From Daphnia pulex (taxonomy: Eukaryota > Arthropoda > Branchiopoda > Diplostraca > Daphniidae): a DNA stretch of 64,000 bases. Location of the stretch: contig NC_060024.1 of NCBI RefSeq assembly GCF_021134715.1, positions 12,276,001-12,340,000 of the forward strand. Reading direction: 5' to 3'. A program made the position numbers and the translations under genes. Position 1 is the first letter of the stretch. Each line of letters begins with the position of its first letter. Under the pieces are notes generated by a model. It ran no database searches and was not told the origin of the DNA. It saw only the letters and a program-made list of their open reading frames with translations. Of the stretch, positions 15,013 through 27,414 are shown piece after piece.

Positions 15013-15201
15013 GAAACGACGACGTCCAACTTTAAAGCGAAACAAACCAAAATTGCCAGGTGACAACTAAACAACAAAACAACATTCACATCATGTAGCA
15101 AACACAACGACGTCAGATTTTCACGAGAAAATCGGCGTCCCCCTTATATTTCCTCCCCCCTCCCGTTTCAACACCCACTCGCACAAACTATAGATATAGA
15201 A

Positions 15202-15209
15202 ATACGTAA
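15202..15209 (+). promoter_or_regulatory. iab-8-5p-type 8-mer seed site 1
   Basis: ATACGTAA, 190 bases after the abd-A stop codon. It would lie within even a short 3'UTR isoform. It complements seed UACGUAU (from memory) plus the A opposite position 1. Confidence 0.6.
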
Positions 15210-16917
15210 GACTCTATAACCTCCCCAAGTGAAGTTTGACTGCCTTGTAACATCCGATACTCTTTGATGGCCATCTTTCCCCCTACCAGAAACGAACGTT
15301 CCCCGCACCACCTCAAACTAAATAATCTTCTTGACAATTTTTTCTTTTCCTTAATAACTATTTCCACCTTGTTCATTTTTTCTTCTTCTTCTTCATTTTA
15401 TGTGTGTGTGGTTCACATTTATTTCTTTTGACCAACGAAGAAGAAGAGGATCGTAATTGCTTGCCGGAACCGCATTATCTGTGGGCGGAACCGATTTTTT
15501 TTTCTTCTTCTTTTCTTCTTGGAGCGCGGCATAATCGAACCCCGAAAGTGGTGAGCTCCGTCTCTCTCCTACTCACCACAAAATTCCCTTTTTTTTTCTT
15601 TTTTTTTCCCGAACCTCATCAACACCTGGAGTCGCCCATTTCGAACATTAAAGGCAAGAAGAAAAACGGGGCGGCCCCTCATTGCGCGGCGCATCCTGTC
15701 GCTTTTATTTCCGTTTCTCCAGCGGGGAGTCCAGATCAAATCCGCCGGCTTAATGTTATAATCTAAAAAAGAAGAAGAAGAATTCCATAAGTCAGTCACG
15801 TATGTGCGACTACTACGCCGCCATCTTATTCAAAAGAAGAAGAAGAAGAACTTTGAACTCTTTTCTACGTGCAACTTACTATACACAGCCCCGGATTCTT
15901 CACCATTCGATTCTCTCCGCTACACACCCGCTTGCTGCTGAGGCTATATTTCCCCCTCCGCTTTTTTTCTTTTTGGACACAAATGGCGACCACCAGTCTT
16001 TCTTCTATTCACGGTCGGACAGAGACACATCAATCAGCATTTGTGGGCGAACAGAAAAGGAAAAGAAAAAGGGGGAGAGAAGCTTTTTTCTTCTCTTCCG
16101 TCCTGGAGCTCCAGCTCCGTTCCAGGCCGTTTGATCCATCTCCTCTTTGTCTCTACACGACTCCCGATGGACTGCACCACCACCACCACCCCGGAAAAAG
16201 AAGAAGAAGAACCAATGTGAGTGCGAACGCACATAACCGACATTACATCGCCTGCCTCCATCTCTCTATAGAGACTAGCGCACGTCGTCCAGCCCGCCCG
16301 TCGCCCACTCTGCCCCGGTTCCAATCAGCAATTTGATTATCGATGATGAGATGGCTCGAGCGGGAGATGATTGCGTGTGAAGCCATCCGCGAAACGGGCA
16401 CAAACGGCCTCGTCTATACACTAGTAGTGTAGTGTAGTGTGCTTGCTGCTGCTGCACTACAGTCACAACAAACCCCCGCGGAGGATTGCAGCTCCGGAAT
16501 GATTGGTTGGCTCGCCCCTTCGGGCCAATGGCCGCTCTCTTGTGTTCAGAGCGGCGGCCCCCCCTCACTCACTCACTATGATGGCTGATATGCTCTTTGC
16601 GTGTTCCAACGCCATTGGTCTTTTTATTTTTCTTTCCTTTTTTTTTCTCTCTAAAAATTATCCAAAAATCTGAAACGATTTTTGTGTGTTTTTTTCTTTC
16701 CAGCTCCTTTTGTGTTTGTGGGTGTTTTCATATTCAGATGCGTATTTTTTTTTTTTGGTGCGTGCGAGCGTCGTTGCGACGGGCAAAGGCCAAAGTTCGT
16801 CGTTTGAGCAATGGAGAAATATTATATTAGGCCCACCTCCGAGTCAATCAGAGAGTAGTAAACAAACCAAGCGAAAAGAAAATGAAAACTGAACAGGGAA
16901 ATTTCTTGAAACAAAAA

Positions 16918-16925
16918 ATACGTAA
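16918..16925 (+). promoter_or_regulatory. iab-8-5p-type 8-mer seed site 2
   Basis: ATACGTAA in an A-rich context; first of five sites within about 400 bases. Confidence 0.6.
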
Positions 16926-16986
16926 AACAAAAATTATATTTTAGTGCGAGTCCCCCCCCCTCCCTACTTCCCTTTTAAACTCTTAT

Positions 16987-16994
16987 ATACGTAA
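16987..16994 (+). promoter_or_regulatory. iab-8-5p-type 8-mer seed site 3
   Basis: ATACGTAA. It lies 45 bases (start to start) before the next site, near the spacing at which microRNA sites can cooperate. Confidence 0.6.
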
Positions 16995-17031
16995 TGTTTT
17001 GATCTGTTTTTTTGACACTGAACTACTTGAA

Positions 17032-17039
17032 ATACGTAA
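17032..17039 (+). promoter_or_regulatory. iab-8-5p-type 8-mer seed site 4
   Basis: ATACGTAA in the context GAAATACGTAACG. Confidence 0.6.
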
Positions 17040-17166
17040 CGCAACTTGTAGTCATCACACAAACGATGAGGTTCAGGTGAGCCTGGCCAATTTGGATTGG
17101 ATTCTTTTTCTTTCTATTTTTATTTGAATTGGAAATGAACACACAAAAATAATCGATGAACTTATT

Positions 17167-17174
17167 ATACGTAA
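17167..17174 (+). promoter_or_regulatory. iab-8-5p-type 8-mer seed site 5
   Basis: ATACGTAA in the context TTATACGTAAAG. Confidence 0.6.
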
Positions 17175-17312
17175 AGATTTGTTGTTCTTCACAAAACAAC
17201 AGCTTTTTTTTGGGTCTTAAAATTGAACTCGTGTAACTTTTTTCGGTTGCTTTTTTTTCTCTCTCTCTCTCTCCCGTTCTGGATAAAAGAACAAAAGATA
17301 AATGGAACAGAA

Positions 17313-17320
17313 ATACGTAA
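17313..17320 (+). promoter_or_regulatory. iab-8-5p-type 8-mer seed site 6
   Basis: ATACGTAA in the context GAAATACGTAATGC; last of the dense proximal group. Confidence 0.6.
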
Positions 17321-18380
17321 TGCATTTGTACAACCGCCGTTGTTTGGTTGAAACTTTGTTTTTTTTTCATGAGGGACGCTTTTTTTATTCTAATTATTAT
17401 TCAAAGAAAAGACAAAAACATTTGTTTGTTGTGTGTGGTGGGTTTTCGTCGTCGTGTTTGTCCGTCTTTGATTCTAATTTTTTCGTTTTTTGTTTCTGTT
17501 ATGTGCTTTTATCTCTCTGACATCGTTGGGTATATGTTGCGTGTGGATGTTTGGAATTATTTTTCGTGAGTTTTTCGTGAGCGTGCTGACCGTTTTCTTT
17601 CGCACTGTGCGCGGGACAAATTTTTCTTTTTCTACAAACCCCCGGGGTTTTTTTTGAAATTTTATTGGCAATTATCGGGGGAGGGAAAATGAAGAGGAGG
17701 AATCAAAATTTTTGAAGTGGGTCATTTTCTTGCGGGGAGTTGGGGGAGGGGGGGTTTAAGGGTGAGACTATTACGAGAATATTACTTTTTAAAAAAATGT
17801 AGAGGCTGTTGTCGTTACCGGCAGACGCCAGTTTTGACGAGTCATCTACCGGAGTGATGATGGGAATAATATTTTCATCTCTCATTTCGCGTGAATTAAA
17901 AATTTCGGGACTTTTTTTTCCATCTATTTTTATTGCGTCGTATTAAAGCCATTCGCACCCCGCCCATTTCTCTCTCTCGTCAATCCCCTCCAAACTCGTT
18001 TATGAAGTATTAATCCAGTAGAACATGTTTTGAAAAACTCTCGAGAAAAAATCATTTGGGGTTTTTGATTTATATTTTTCAACTCGCTTGTGATATTTCC
18101 GATACCACAAACACACAAACAAACAAATGAAATCATTTTTTTTAATCAACAATTTTAAAAATGTCCCCCCACTCCAAACTGCCAGTAAAAAAAAAAATCT
18201 ATTTAAAAAAACCAGTGGCCAATTATTAATTTTTCGACTTGGCCGTCGGACGGATCGATTTAGACAGCGACGGGCGTCCGTGTTGAATCGTTCCGTCGCG
18301 TTTCGTGCGCCATTCGCTGGAAACTATTGACCACTCTCCACTCTCCTCCTCCTCCTCTAAACAAGAAAGAAAAACCCTCG

Positions 18381-18389
18381 AGTATACGT
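18381..18389 (+). promoter_or_regulatory. iab-4-5p-type site (9-base match)
   Basis: AGTATACGT is the exact complement of ACGUAUACU, which I recall as nucleotides 1-9 of miR-iab-4-5p (and 3-11 of iab-8-5p). It sits between the two groups of ATACGTAA sites. Confidence 0.4.
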
Positions 18390-18578
18390 CAGCATTGTGA
18401 TTGTGTACTACCACATTTGTGCGTCCATTTTGTCTCTCGACTATCTCTTCATTTTCTCTCGCCCGATGATTCCATTAACGTGAAGAAAACAAAAAACCAA
18501 CCAACAAACAAACAAACCGCCATGACACAAAAATGATGCCCATCTCTTTCTCTCTTGATGATGATGATAATAACGCAA

Positions 18579-18586
18579 ATACGTAA
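18579..18586 (+). promoter_or_regulatory. iab-8-5p-type 8-mer seed site 7
   Basis: ATACGTAA in the context GCAAATACGTAAAA; opens the distal group of three. Confidence 0.6.
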
Positions 18587-18655
18587 AAAATGCGAGGGTC
18601 GTAATGAAAATTCGGACTCGTGCCAGTTATTATAGACAACCAAAAAAGAAATTAG

Positions 18656-18663
18656 ATACGTAA
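18656..18663 (+). promoter_or_regulatory. iab-8-5p-type 8-mer seed site 8
   Basis: ATACGTAA followed by an A run, 77 bases after site 7. Confidence 0.6.
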
Positions 18664-18888
18664 AAAAAAAACATTGATCGTCCGTGATGATCGTGAACAA
18701 GTGTGTGTTTTTTAATAACCCAATGAATTTTTTTTTCGAATTTCTGTTTGTTTGTCCCAGTAATTTTTTGATTTGTTGTCTCTATTGGTAAAAATGTTCT
18801 CGTTCGCTCTCTTATTTTTTAAAATGAAATTTGATTATCTCCTCCTATTATGGCAAACAACAAAAAAGAAACAGGCTAGAAAACGAAA

Positions 18889-18896
18889 ATACGTAA
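18889..18896 (+). promoter_or_regulatory. iab-8-5p-type 8-mer seed site 9
   Basis: ATACGTAA in the context AAAATACGTAAAAC. This most distal 8-mer implies the transcript extends at least 3.9 kb past the stop codon if the site is used. Confidence 0.6.
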
Positions 18897-20204
18897 AACA
18901 TTGAGATCAATACTCGAGAGTATCTTATAGCCTTATAAAGGTGTTGCATTTTCTGATTTTGTCGATTCGATTTCATTTGACTTTGTTGTTTCGATTTAGC
19001 TTTTATCCCTCGCGATTGATTGATTCTTCGTGCGTTTGTTTTCCCCCCTCTCTCTCTCTGTGTTTGTCTGATTGTGTAAAGTTAGTGGAGGGGGGACGTT
19101 TTATTTTTTAAAAAGAGGCCAACGCGGGAACTTGTTTGTAATATCGAAAGCGTTCGAGCTAAACATTTTACAAATTTATCCACCAGGTTTAAAAAAAAAG
19201 TAAATTTCAATGTTTCTCTGTTTGAATGACGAAAAACGAAACCTCATCACGTTTTTTTTTTTAATTATTAATATTTTTTTCAAGTTTTGATTGCGATTGC
19301 TTCTCGTGTGTGAATGGGTGCCCCCGACGAATTTTTGATTTTTTAATTACATAAGAAGAAAAACCTCTCCCGACCGAATTATACATTGTCATCGTTCTTC
19401 GCATTCTTTTCTACAAAATTTTCCCTTTTTTTTTTTGTTTTTCCAACCAACTTGTCTCCGGTTTATCATCATCCTCTCTCGAAGTTGATTGCGTAAACGG
19501 AGAAGGGGCAAGAAAGGAGAGAAAATGAAGAGAAAATTTTGGGGTTTAAAAGAGAAGAACGATGACCCCCCACGCAGGCAGTTTTTCTTTCTAGACAACA
19601 AGACAACAAAAAAAAAGAAAAGAAAAGGAAAAAAAAATAATATCGTGTGTTTTCGTCTTTTATATAGTTACACTTGATGTTGATTCGTTATGTCCCTATT
19701 TCCCCCCACCCATTCACCCCCCACCCCTCTCTATTTTGAAAAATAATTTCTCTATTTCCCGACCGTAGTACTATACTCACTCCCTCGCTGATGTGTTAAC
19801 CATCTTTTGTCTTTTTTCTTCAAAGCCACCGGCCCGACATCGTTATCGTCAAGATCCTGAAACGATGAAAAATTGATTAGCTATTATTATTAGGATCCGC
19901 TCAACAACAGCAACAACAGTTGTTTCAGTTTTGTTTTCCACAATATACCGGTTCCAGACAGAAACAGAAATTGATCGAGAAAATGCAGAACTAGTTGGGG
20001 GGGATATTTTTTAGTAGATATTCTCGCATTTTTATTAATATTGTTTAGGCTCCTCCGTAAGCAACAATCACAATCCTATCTGTGCAATAAGGAAAAAAAA
20101 GGCAAACAAACCTATTATAAAATAGAAAGAAAGATACCAACTCCCAAAGAAGTAGCGAATCCAATTTTCTGTTGTTTTTTTTTTCTTCTTCTTTTTAATT
20201 GCGA

Positions 20205-20210
20205 AATAAA
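20205..20210 (+). terminator. abd-A: Candidate abd-A polyadenylation signal
   Basis: First canonical AATAAA on the sense strand after the abd-A stop codon, by my reading. A GT-rich tract follows at 20272-20300, which suits a downstream element. Cleavage would be expected near 20225-20235. Confidence 0.5.
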
Positions 20211-20271
20211 ATATTAAAAAAATGTGAAAAAAAAAATTAATAAGTGTACAGAAAGATTTGTTTCTTTTTTC

Positions 20272-20300
20272 GTTGCGGTCGTGTGTGTGTTTGTTGTTTT
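20272..20300 (+). promoter_or_regulatory. GT-rich downstream element of polyadenylation site
   Basis: A G/T-only stretch with one C (GTGTGTGTGT then TTGTTGTTTT), about 60 bases after AATAAA. It fits the GU-rich downstream element of eukaryotic cleavage sites. Confidence 0.4.
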
Positions 20301-20441
20301 CAGGAACCGAGTTTTAAAAAGACAAAAATTACTTTTTTTTTTTCATACACAGTGAGACTTTATATGGAGCTGACCTCTCTCTCTCTCTATTCTCCCACCT
20401 TCCACTTTTCCTTGAAAATTGGGAATTTTTTTTATTTTATC

Positions 20442-20465
20442 ATTATTATTATTATTATTATTATT
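20442..20465. repeat. (ATT)8 microsatellite
   Basis: 24 bases of uninterrupted ATT repeat just beyond the candidate abd-A 3' end. Confidence 0.95.
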
Positions 20466-23400
20466 TCTAATATTCAAAAATGAAATGAACAAAAATCCCC
20501 ATTTCCCTTCCCTCTGTCCCCCCTCCCCAACTTCTATTCAGAAAATTAAGTATCGTGTGTGCTCCCCCCTCGCTTATTGTATCTTTATATTACATGGTTA
20601 CGTTAATTTTGTTTTTTTCTCCTTTTTGCTGGCTCAGTGAACGTGTTATTTCTCTATCCTCTTATACGTATAATAAGCTCATTCTCTGTCTCTCTCTTTC
20701 TATTTCTCTTGTTTTGTTTATTGTTTTTTTTTCTTAATTATTAATTAATTTCAACCCAAATAATTCACTCCGACCCCGCCCCTGTCTCCTCCCCCCACAC
20801 TTAAAACAAGAAAATCTCGGAAACATTTTGACGTTTCGTCTGTCGTGATTTTTTTAAATTGATTTCGGTGACATTCAAACGTTACAACAACAATCCCCCA
20901 CTAAATATGTCAAATCGGTCGTGAAAAGAAGAAAACAAAAATCTCCCGACAAAATATTTCACACACACCTCAACTATGTCTCGATTCCCGGAGACTTCAT
21001 ATTTTTTTTTAAATTTTTTTTCAATTTTAATTGAGATACTCGCACCGACAAAATATTTCCCCAATTTTTATTTTCAAAAATTCATTTTTTCTCTCTCACA
21101 CGCGCGCCATTTTTGTTTTCAAAAATTTTTTCGTTTGTTGTTGTTTCGGTGTCGACACTTGTAGTAATTCTTTTCTCTCCTCTATACTCTCTACTCTAAC
21201 TGCCCTTTTTTTTCCGTATATTTTTTTTTTCTTTTTTAGTTTTAATTTTTTTATCTTTCGAGACAAAAAAAATATATAAACAATGTGGGAAAATGATCAT
21301 TTCTTCTTTCTTGTTTCCGTGCACCACGCACATATAAACGCACAGCGCATACTGACACATCGTCGGCTAGAGAGTATAAGAAAGAAAGAAAACACGTTTA
21401 ACTTGCACCCACACGCACTGCGCCACCACTCACATCCGTTGGGTAGAAAGGAAACGAGCTTTTATTAGATATTTTTCTGTGTCTATAGCGTCGAAAAAAA
21501 AATGGAAACAAAAACTCGAATTTTTGTTCGGGTCTGTGGTGTGTGGTGTGGTCGGTAATTTGACACATTCATTTTGACTAGGCAACAGCAGCGGCGGTGC
21601 ATCACTCCCGACATAAGAAACAAAAAAGAAAAACGGGAGGCAGATTGAAGGAAAGAAGAAGAAGAAAAGAGTCTTTTTTTTGTTTTTGTTTTCTTCTTCT
21701 TCTTTCCTTCTTTCAGTCGATAAAGTAAACTTGTAATAACAGCCAAACTGTTGTTGTTTCGGTGGGGGTATTCTGTCGGGCCCATTTTCTTTATACGGAC
21801 GAGGCCGTCACCACTAGATCTGTACGACCATCACCATTGCCGCTATTATTATTGCCGCAATATACAGCCCGCGTTATTGTGCTGTGCAACGTAAAAACAT
21901 GTAAAAGCTGTTCTTAGAGACGAGACGTGCACACTGCACACACTGCACACACATACACACGGGCCCGAAGAGTCATCACGATGACGACTCTCCTATTCGG
22001 CTCTGACTTGTATTTCCGATCTAACCGCACGATGGCCTTCGAAGAGAAATTTATGGAGAGGAGAGAGAATTGGATATGCGGCGGCATATGCCTCCCAGCA
22101 GCCCCAATACAACTCAACATTTTTCTTATTTTTTTCGGGAGAAATAAGACAAAAAAAAAAGACCAGCGGGTTAAGATCTTCAAACAAAAAATAAAGAAAA
22201 AAACAATAAGACAGCTGTGCGGGGGCAACTGCTGCCCAAGCATTTCTGCTTGGCCTATAACAACCGAAAAAAAAAAATGTTTTATCTTCAATATTAATCC
22301 ATCAGAGTGTAGTTTTGCTTTTTTATTTATTTAAAAAAAGATATCGGCGAATATGCCCACCCAAAACGTCGTCGTGTGGGAGGAACACAAGAGGCACCAC
22401 CAGATGATGTAGGAGACCGAAGAAGAAAGAAAGAAAGAAGCACGGCTCTTTTTCTTTTTTGCTCCGTTTGAATTATAGGCTATATCTACTTATATATTAT
22501 ACGACGTATAGCACGATATAGCCTTAGCTTAGTTGTCGGAGCAAAAAAAAAGAAAAAAAAATATATATCCCTTGGCCTGCCTTTCGTACACATAAATATA
22601 CACACAGCCAGAGCTAGAGTAGAGAGAGAGAGAGAGTATTATGAAATATGCATGCGAAACTCGTCTGGGGAATGGAACTATATGACCCATACTAAGGAGA
22701 AGAGGAGGAGGAGGAGGAGGCTGGGAGTAATATACCATCTACTACGTGAGAGAGAGAAGGGCAAAGGATTTCCATATTCAATGTAATCAAACCGATCGGC
22801 ATTCACCAGCCCCCAGCAGCAGCAGCAGCAGCACAGCACACACACAAATATGTAACGCCTGCGCTCTGCGTTAAGGAGACGGGCCTCAGATGCTCGGCTC
22901 AAAAGTCACAGCCAGTCAGAAAACACAAAAAAAGAAAGAAAAAGGAAGGAAGTAACGAACGATCTATATATTCCGTCTCTCTCCCTCTCTCGAGGGGGTG
23001 CGGATGAAGACAGGGAACGAGAGATTTTTCCTCTTTTTTTCTACAACGACGACGGCGTCGGTCGTCGTAAATTTTGGCAGTAGTCCCCCCCCACACGACA
23101 TGTGATCCTTTTTCTTCCTTTTCTTCCATGCGCAGCATACGTATATATAGGACTTCTAGGATTTTCGTTTCGAATGTGTAAATCTCTTTGAACCTCATCA
23201 TCTCCAGTCGATCCTACTCCGCGCCGCGCTTATTTTTAATTATTATTTAGGTATCAATAGAGATTAACTGGTGTGGTACTACCAGTTGTAATGACGGTAT
23301 AGTATGACGCTCGTCGTCGTTTTCCCCTGACGTTTTTCTGCGCAACGGCATACAGTTGTGGGTAGTTGGTTTGAATTGTGGGTGAACGTTATGATCAACT

Positions 23401-26024
23401 AACGCCATGACTTTTTCATTTTATTTTTATTTTTTTGTTTGAACGAATCGGCGGGAGATGGCATCACCGTACGCCATCCACTTTCCCCTCGCCATATACT
23501 AATAAATAAATATAAATGTAATAGATTCATTTTCAGTTTTCTTTTTTTTCTCTTTCGATTGGAATGCTTGATTAAAGCGTGTGCCAGAGCGACCCCCCCG
23601 CATCGCAACGCACCGGGACCTTAATCGAAAATGAACGCGTTCGCGATCCATTGACCTTCATTGTCTATCTCCTTCCCTCCCTCCCTCCCTGTACAGAATT
23701 ACTAAACCAATTTTTTTGACTTTCCACATTTGTTTAATAGAAATTTCATAAACTCCACCAAAAACCAAATTGTCCAAACACCAGGAACGACAATCATCCA
23801 TCCAACTCAATCATCTTTTATTCGGCTGGCAATCGAGTGAAAACTGGCTTATTTTCGGGTGGGGGGGCTGACGAGGGACGGTAGCGAGTTTTCGGGGTTG
23901 GGGGCGGAGGATCGCCAGTTGAGTTAATGGACGACAGCAAGAGCGAAAAGAGCAGCAGCAAAAGCACACACAGACACACACGGAAAGGAGTAGGAGGAGG
24001 AGAAAACGGAGGTTGGCTCGACAGTGAATTATTTCAACGTCGTCCGGATGCGTTCTGGCGCCGTGTTCGCTTATCCGCGAGGAGCTCTCATTCCGCAGCT
24101 TCCTGGCCGGAGCATTTTTCTCTCTTTTTTTCTTTTCTTTTTTCCAGGCTCCAGCAAATGCACGCCCCACCGACGACGACAAGCCGGATAGTATACGGCT
24201 GCACATACCGCCCATGAACTCTGTTAGAGTTGCTCTCTCTCTCTACGATGGATGATATGCTTGGCTCTCTCCTCTGCTGTGTGTGTATGTGCCACTGGGC
24301 CGTCGATCTATTCCGGCCCATTGAATTGCACCAGTTCAAGTCGAAGGGAAGAAAAAGAAGAGAAGAGCAAGGAGTCGTCCGGGTCCAATTTTAGCTTTTT
24401 GCTCCAATGCCGTTGGCTGCTGCGCTCCTCCCACCCAACTGCAGCTCAACGACCATGGTTGAAGAAGAAGAAGCGATCGATAATGTTACATGAACGCCAT
24501 GTTGTTTTTTGGAGAGAAGAAGAAGAAGAAGAGTCTGCAGCAGCATCCGACGAATTGCGACTGGTAATAGAGGGCACTTTGTTATATGCGTATAAAACCT
24601 TATTATAATAGTTAGTACTAGAGTATGGCCGTACACTTTGGCTCAGTCTGTATACGACGACGTATATTATGTTCTTCTCCCCCCTTCATTTTCTTATTTT
24701 CTACTTTTTTTCTTTTTTGGTTTAAGAACCAATCCAAAAACTATGATAACTATTAATATATTCCGCAGGGAGTTTTTGATGCCTTCGGATATAATCCACA
24801 CGAGCTAGCAGCTATAAGACGAGCTGGAGAGCTGTTATTATTAGTATTACTGTTATTGCCAACCTTCCGAAAAGGTGTTGACTGTTGACTTTGACGGCCA
24901 TCAAAAAAGGATAGAGAGGCAAAAAAGAGATACGCAAGTAAACCGTGCACCATCGACTTTTGAGTGGTATGTAATGTAATGTATATTTATATTATTATAT
25001 TATATATATATACAGCGATAACACATATCTATTTATCTATGTTATACACATCTAGTGTAAGAGCATCTACTATTTTTTGTTATTGCTCCTAGATGATTCA
25101 TTATACGATCCGTCATAAATGGGGAGGAACTTTTTCTACTCTTCTCGTCTTGTCTGGAATGGGCCATGATTCGTCACCGACTCGGCCAGCAGCAGCCGCA
25201 GACCCGCTCTCCTGGCATCAGCTTCTGTGGGTATATATATATCTATATATAATATAGGCTATAAATTATTATACAACTGGATATAGGAGAGCGCGTATTT
25301 TTCATTTTTAAACCCAAGACAATATAACCGCCAAACAACACACAATGATTACTAAATCAGGTACCAAATATTTAATTGATCATTTCCAGAGTCGTTATCT
25401 ATCACTTTTGATGGCCGTCGTCCGTCGCGTGCCACCATAGTCCAGGGCACGTAAGTATAAATTGTGTACACACACAGCACACATAGAACATCTATAAGAT
25501 GCGTGTTTTTGTGCGCTGTATATTTTATTAACGAGCGGCCATTTGAATTAGATTATATAGGCCATATAGTGTAGTATAGAACTGTGTGTAGTAGACCCGC
25601 CGCCAAACGGACTTTGTGTTTCTCTTTAAAAAAAAAGTTTTTTATTGGATATTCCTTAACAGTTTTCTTCTTCTTCTTCTTCTCCGGAGTTGAGGAGAAG
25701 TGGGTGGCGCGTGGGTTTTTAGTTTCTCTAAAGGTCGATGTTGTGATTTTCAACACCATCAACATCGGCGTAAAAATCAAAGTGATTGAGACAGGTGAGA
25801 GGGAGCAGAGCTATATGGGGTTTTGCCCTCCATCAGGAACGAGATCTCTTTTATTTTTGACTTTCTTTCTGCTTGTTTCTTTTGAGATTTTTATACGAGG
25901 CCCTGGAACGATGGGGGTGGGGTTGAAGGGGTTGGAAAAGGGGTGGGCGACAGTGGAATGGAATGGCCCTAAAGTTTAAATACCTGTTTCTTTCCCGTTT
26001 TTACGAGCCAATCATTTATTACGT

Positions 26025-26044
26025 TATATATATATATATATATA
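26025..26044. repeat. (TA)10 microsatellite
   Basis: 20 bases of alternating TA in intergenic DNA. Confidence 0.95.
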
Positions 26045-26760
26045 GTAGTGTAGTGTATACAGTATGTGTGTAGGGCTGTGCGCGCCGTATATATACGCCG
26101 CCATGGCGAGCGCGGCCCGGCCGGCATGAAGAAGAAGAAGTATTTACTAGGGACGGATTAAAAGAAGACGACCCTGCAGACTACCCAATTAAAGGCGACG
26201 GACTTTGCAGCGCACGAGGGCGCTTTACGAGCAACCATTGATTAGTGCGCACATTCCCTGTCCGCCGTATAGCTCCGTGTCTGAATTTTTCCTTTCTCTC
26301 TCCAGGTTTTATTTGACTAAAGAAGAAGAAAAAAAGGGAAAAAGAAAACGAAGAAAAAATCCAACTGGAGAGTCTTTTTTTTCTTTTGGAGAAAATAAGC
26401 GTCCGTGACAGATGTCGTCTCTTCTTGATGGCGTCTTATCTCTTGGCAAGTGTTCACTGGCGATGTAGATATACACGTATATACTATACATATGAATTAA
26501 GATAGCGCGAGGTAACTGCAGATTTGTTTCAACTGTGTTTTTCTTTTCTGCTGAAAGTGCTCGCTCTATTGTTGTTTCCCTTCTCTTCTGAGCACTATCG
26601 GCGACTTATGGCGTCATCTTGGCATTTGAAATGTTCAATCCCGATGGCACGTTTCAAAGGGAGGGCACAAAGCATATCTCTCCCGACCGCGGCAGCCATC
26701 GAGGAGGAGGAGCTATCCCCCAACTGGAAGTAATCGATATCTTTCGTCTAGAATCGATTT

Positions 26761-27414
26761 CTTGTCGGTTGGTATAAGCCCCGCATTTTTGTTTTTGTTT
26801 TCCAAGTCAAGTTGGAAATTAATCCGAAATCAAAGACAGAGATCGGATTGGAAGTTCAATGGGAAAAGAAAATTCAGGTATTCTATCTCTTTCAATATTT
26901 CGTGACATGAATAATAATAATTTTTTTTTTTTAAATTATTATTTGGACTATGCGGCGTGCATGTTGTGCATAACTTGGAATTCGATTGTTTGCTGATGGC
27001 TGAAGAAAAATACGATTTAGTGTTCACACTCAGATATGATTACGGAGGAATTTTTTAAATTGAATTCATCAATTTCAAACACAAAATTGGTGCTGTCACT
27101 AATATTACGTAAAAGCCGCTTTTCCGTCATCTAGCGGTGATATGTTCAACTTCGTAGCCAGGTTTATGTTTAGTGTTAATGTTTGAAATCCTTGGAATAA
27201 CCTAATTGAACAAATTTATGAACAAATTAACAATGAACATCATCGGTCCACAGCTAGTGCAAAACATCCAATGTATCAACACGTTTGAAATTCAGCGTAC
27301 TATTGTGAGTTCATTCGTGTCATTTAAATGTTAATAATCATTCTTCTTCTAAGTAAAAACGTTGTTTAGATCATCAGCCTGTTGTCGTTGTGCACATATC
27401 CGATGTGTTTCCAT
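26761..27414. other. Left flank of the central block, noncoding
   Basis: Composition changes here from microsatellite-rich to ordinary AT-rich sequence. One CTCF-like core lies at 27128-27139. No open frame of note. The last bases form one side of a small hairpin at the outer end of the palindrome. Confidence 0.5.
27128..27139 (-). promoter_or_regulatory. CTCF-like core motif (weak)
   Basis: Reverse strand reads CACCGCTAGATG then ACGG. It shares CTAGATG with the better sites at 37757 and 37253 but lacks the GGCG end. Confidence 0.25.

Larger units (their letters stand above)
15013..20230 (+). other. abd-A: Inferred abd-A 3' untranslated region (about 5.2 kb)
   Basis: No AATAAA occurs on the + strand between the stop codon and 20205, and much of the stretch is T-rich on the sense strand. 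Nine sense-strand ATACGTAA motifs lie between 15202 and 18896, and none was seen on the opposite strand, as expected for microRNA sites in a transcript. Long 3'UTRs regulated by iab-4/iab-8 microRNAs are known for Ubx and abd-A in Drosophila. An earlier end at a variant signal (for example ATTAAA at 15647 or 17895) is possible for shorter isoforms. The stretch contains no convincing protein-coding frame. The boundary is inferred, not observed. Confidence 0.65.
20236..26760. other. Intergenic, simple-repeat-rich, no gene seen
   Basis: AT-rich up to about 21.3 kb, with homeodomain-type TTAATTATTAATTAATT near 20734-20750. After that it is again rich in CA, GA and GAA tracts. Open frames here are short and repeat-driven. 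A longer alternative abd-A 3' end could fall in the first kilobase: a further ATACGTA 7-mer is at 20664. No tRNA, transposon protein or conserved coding sequence is recognised. Confidence 0.6.

Noticed and set aside
24786..24950. Search for the iab-4/iab-8 hairpin itself in the window
   Set aside because: GTATACGA-like words occur here and there (about 10952, 24650), but no paired arms of the microRNA precursor were found. The locus is expected upstream of abd-A, outside the window.
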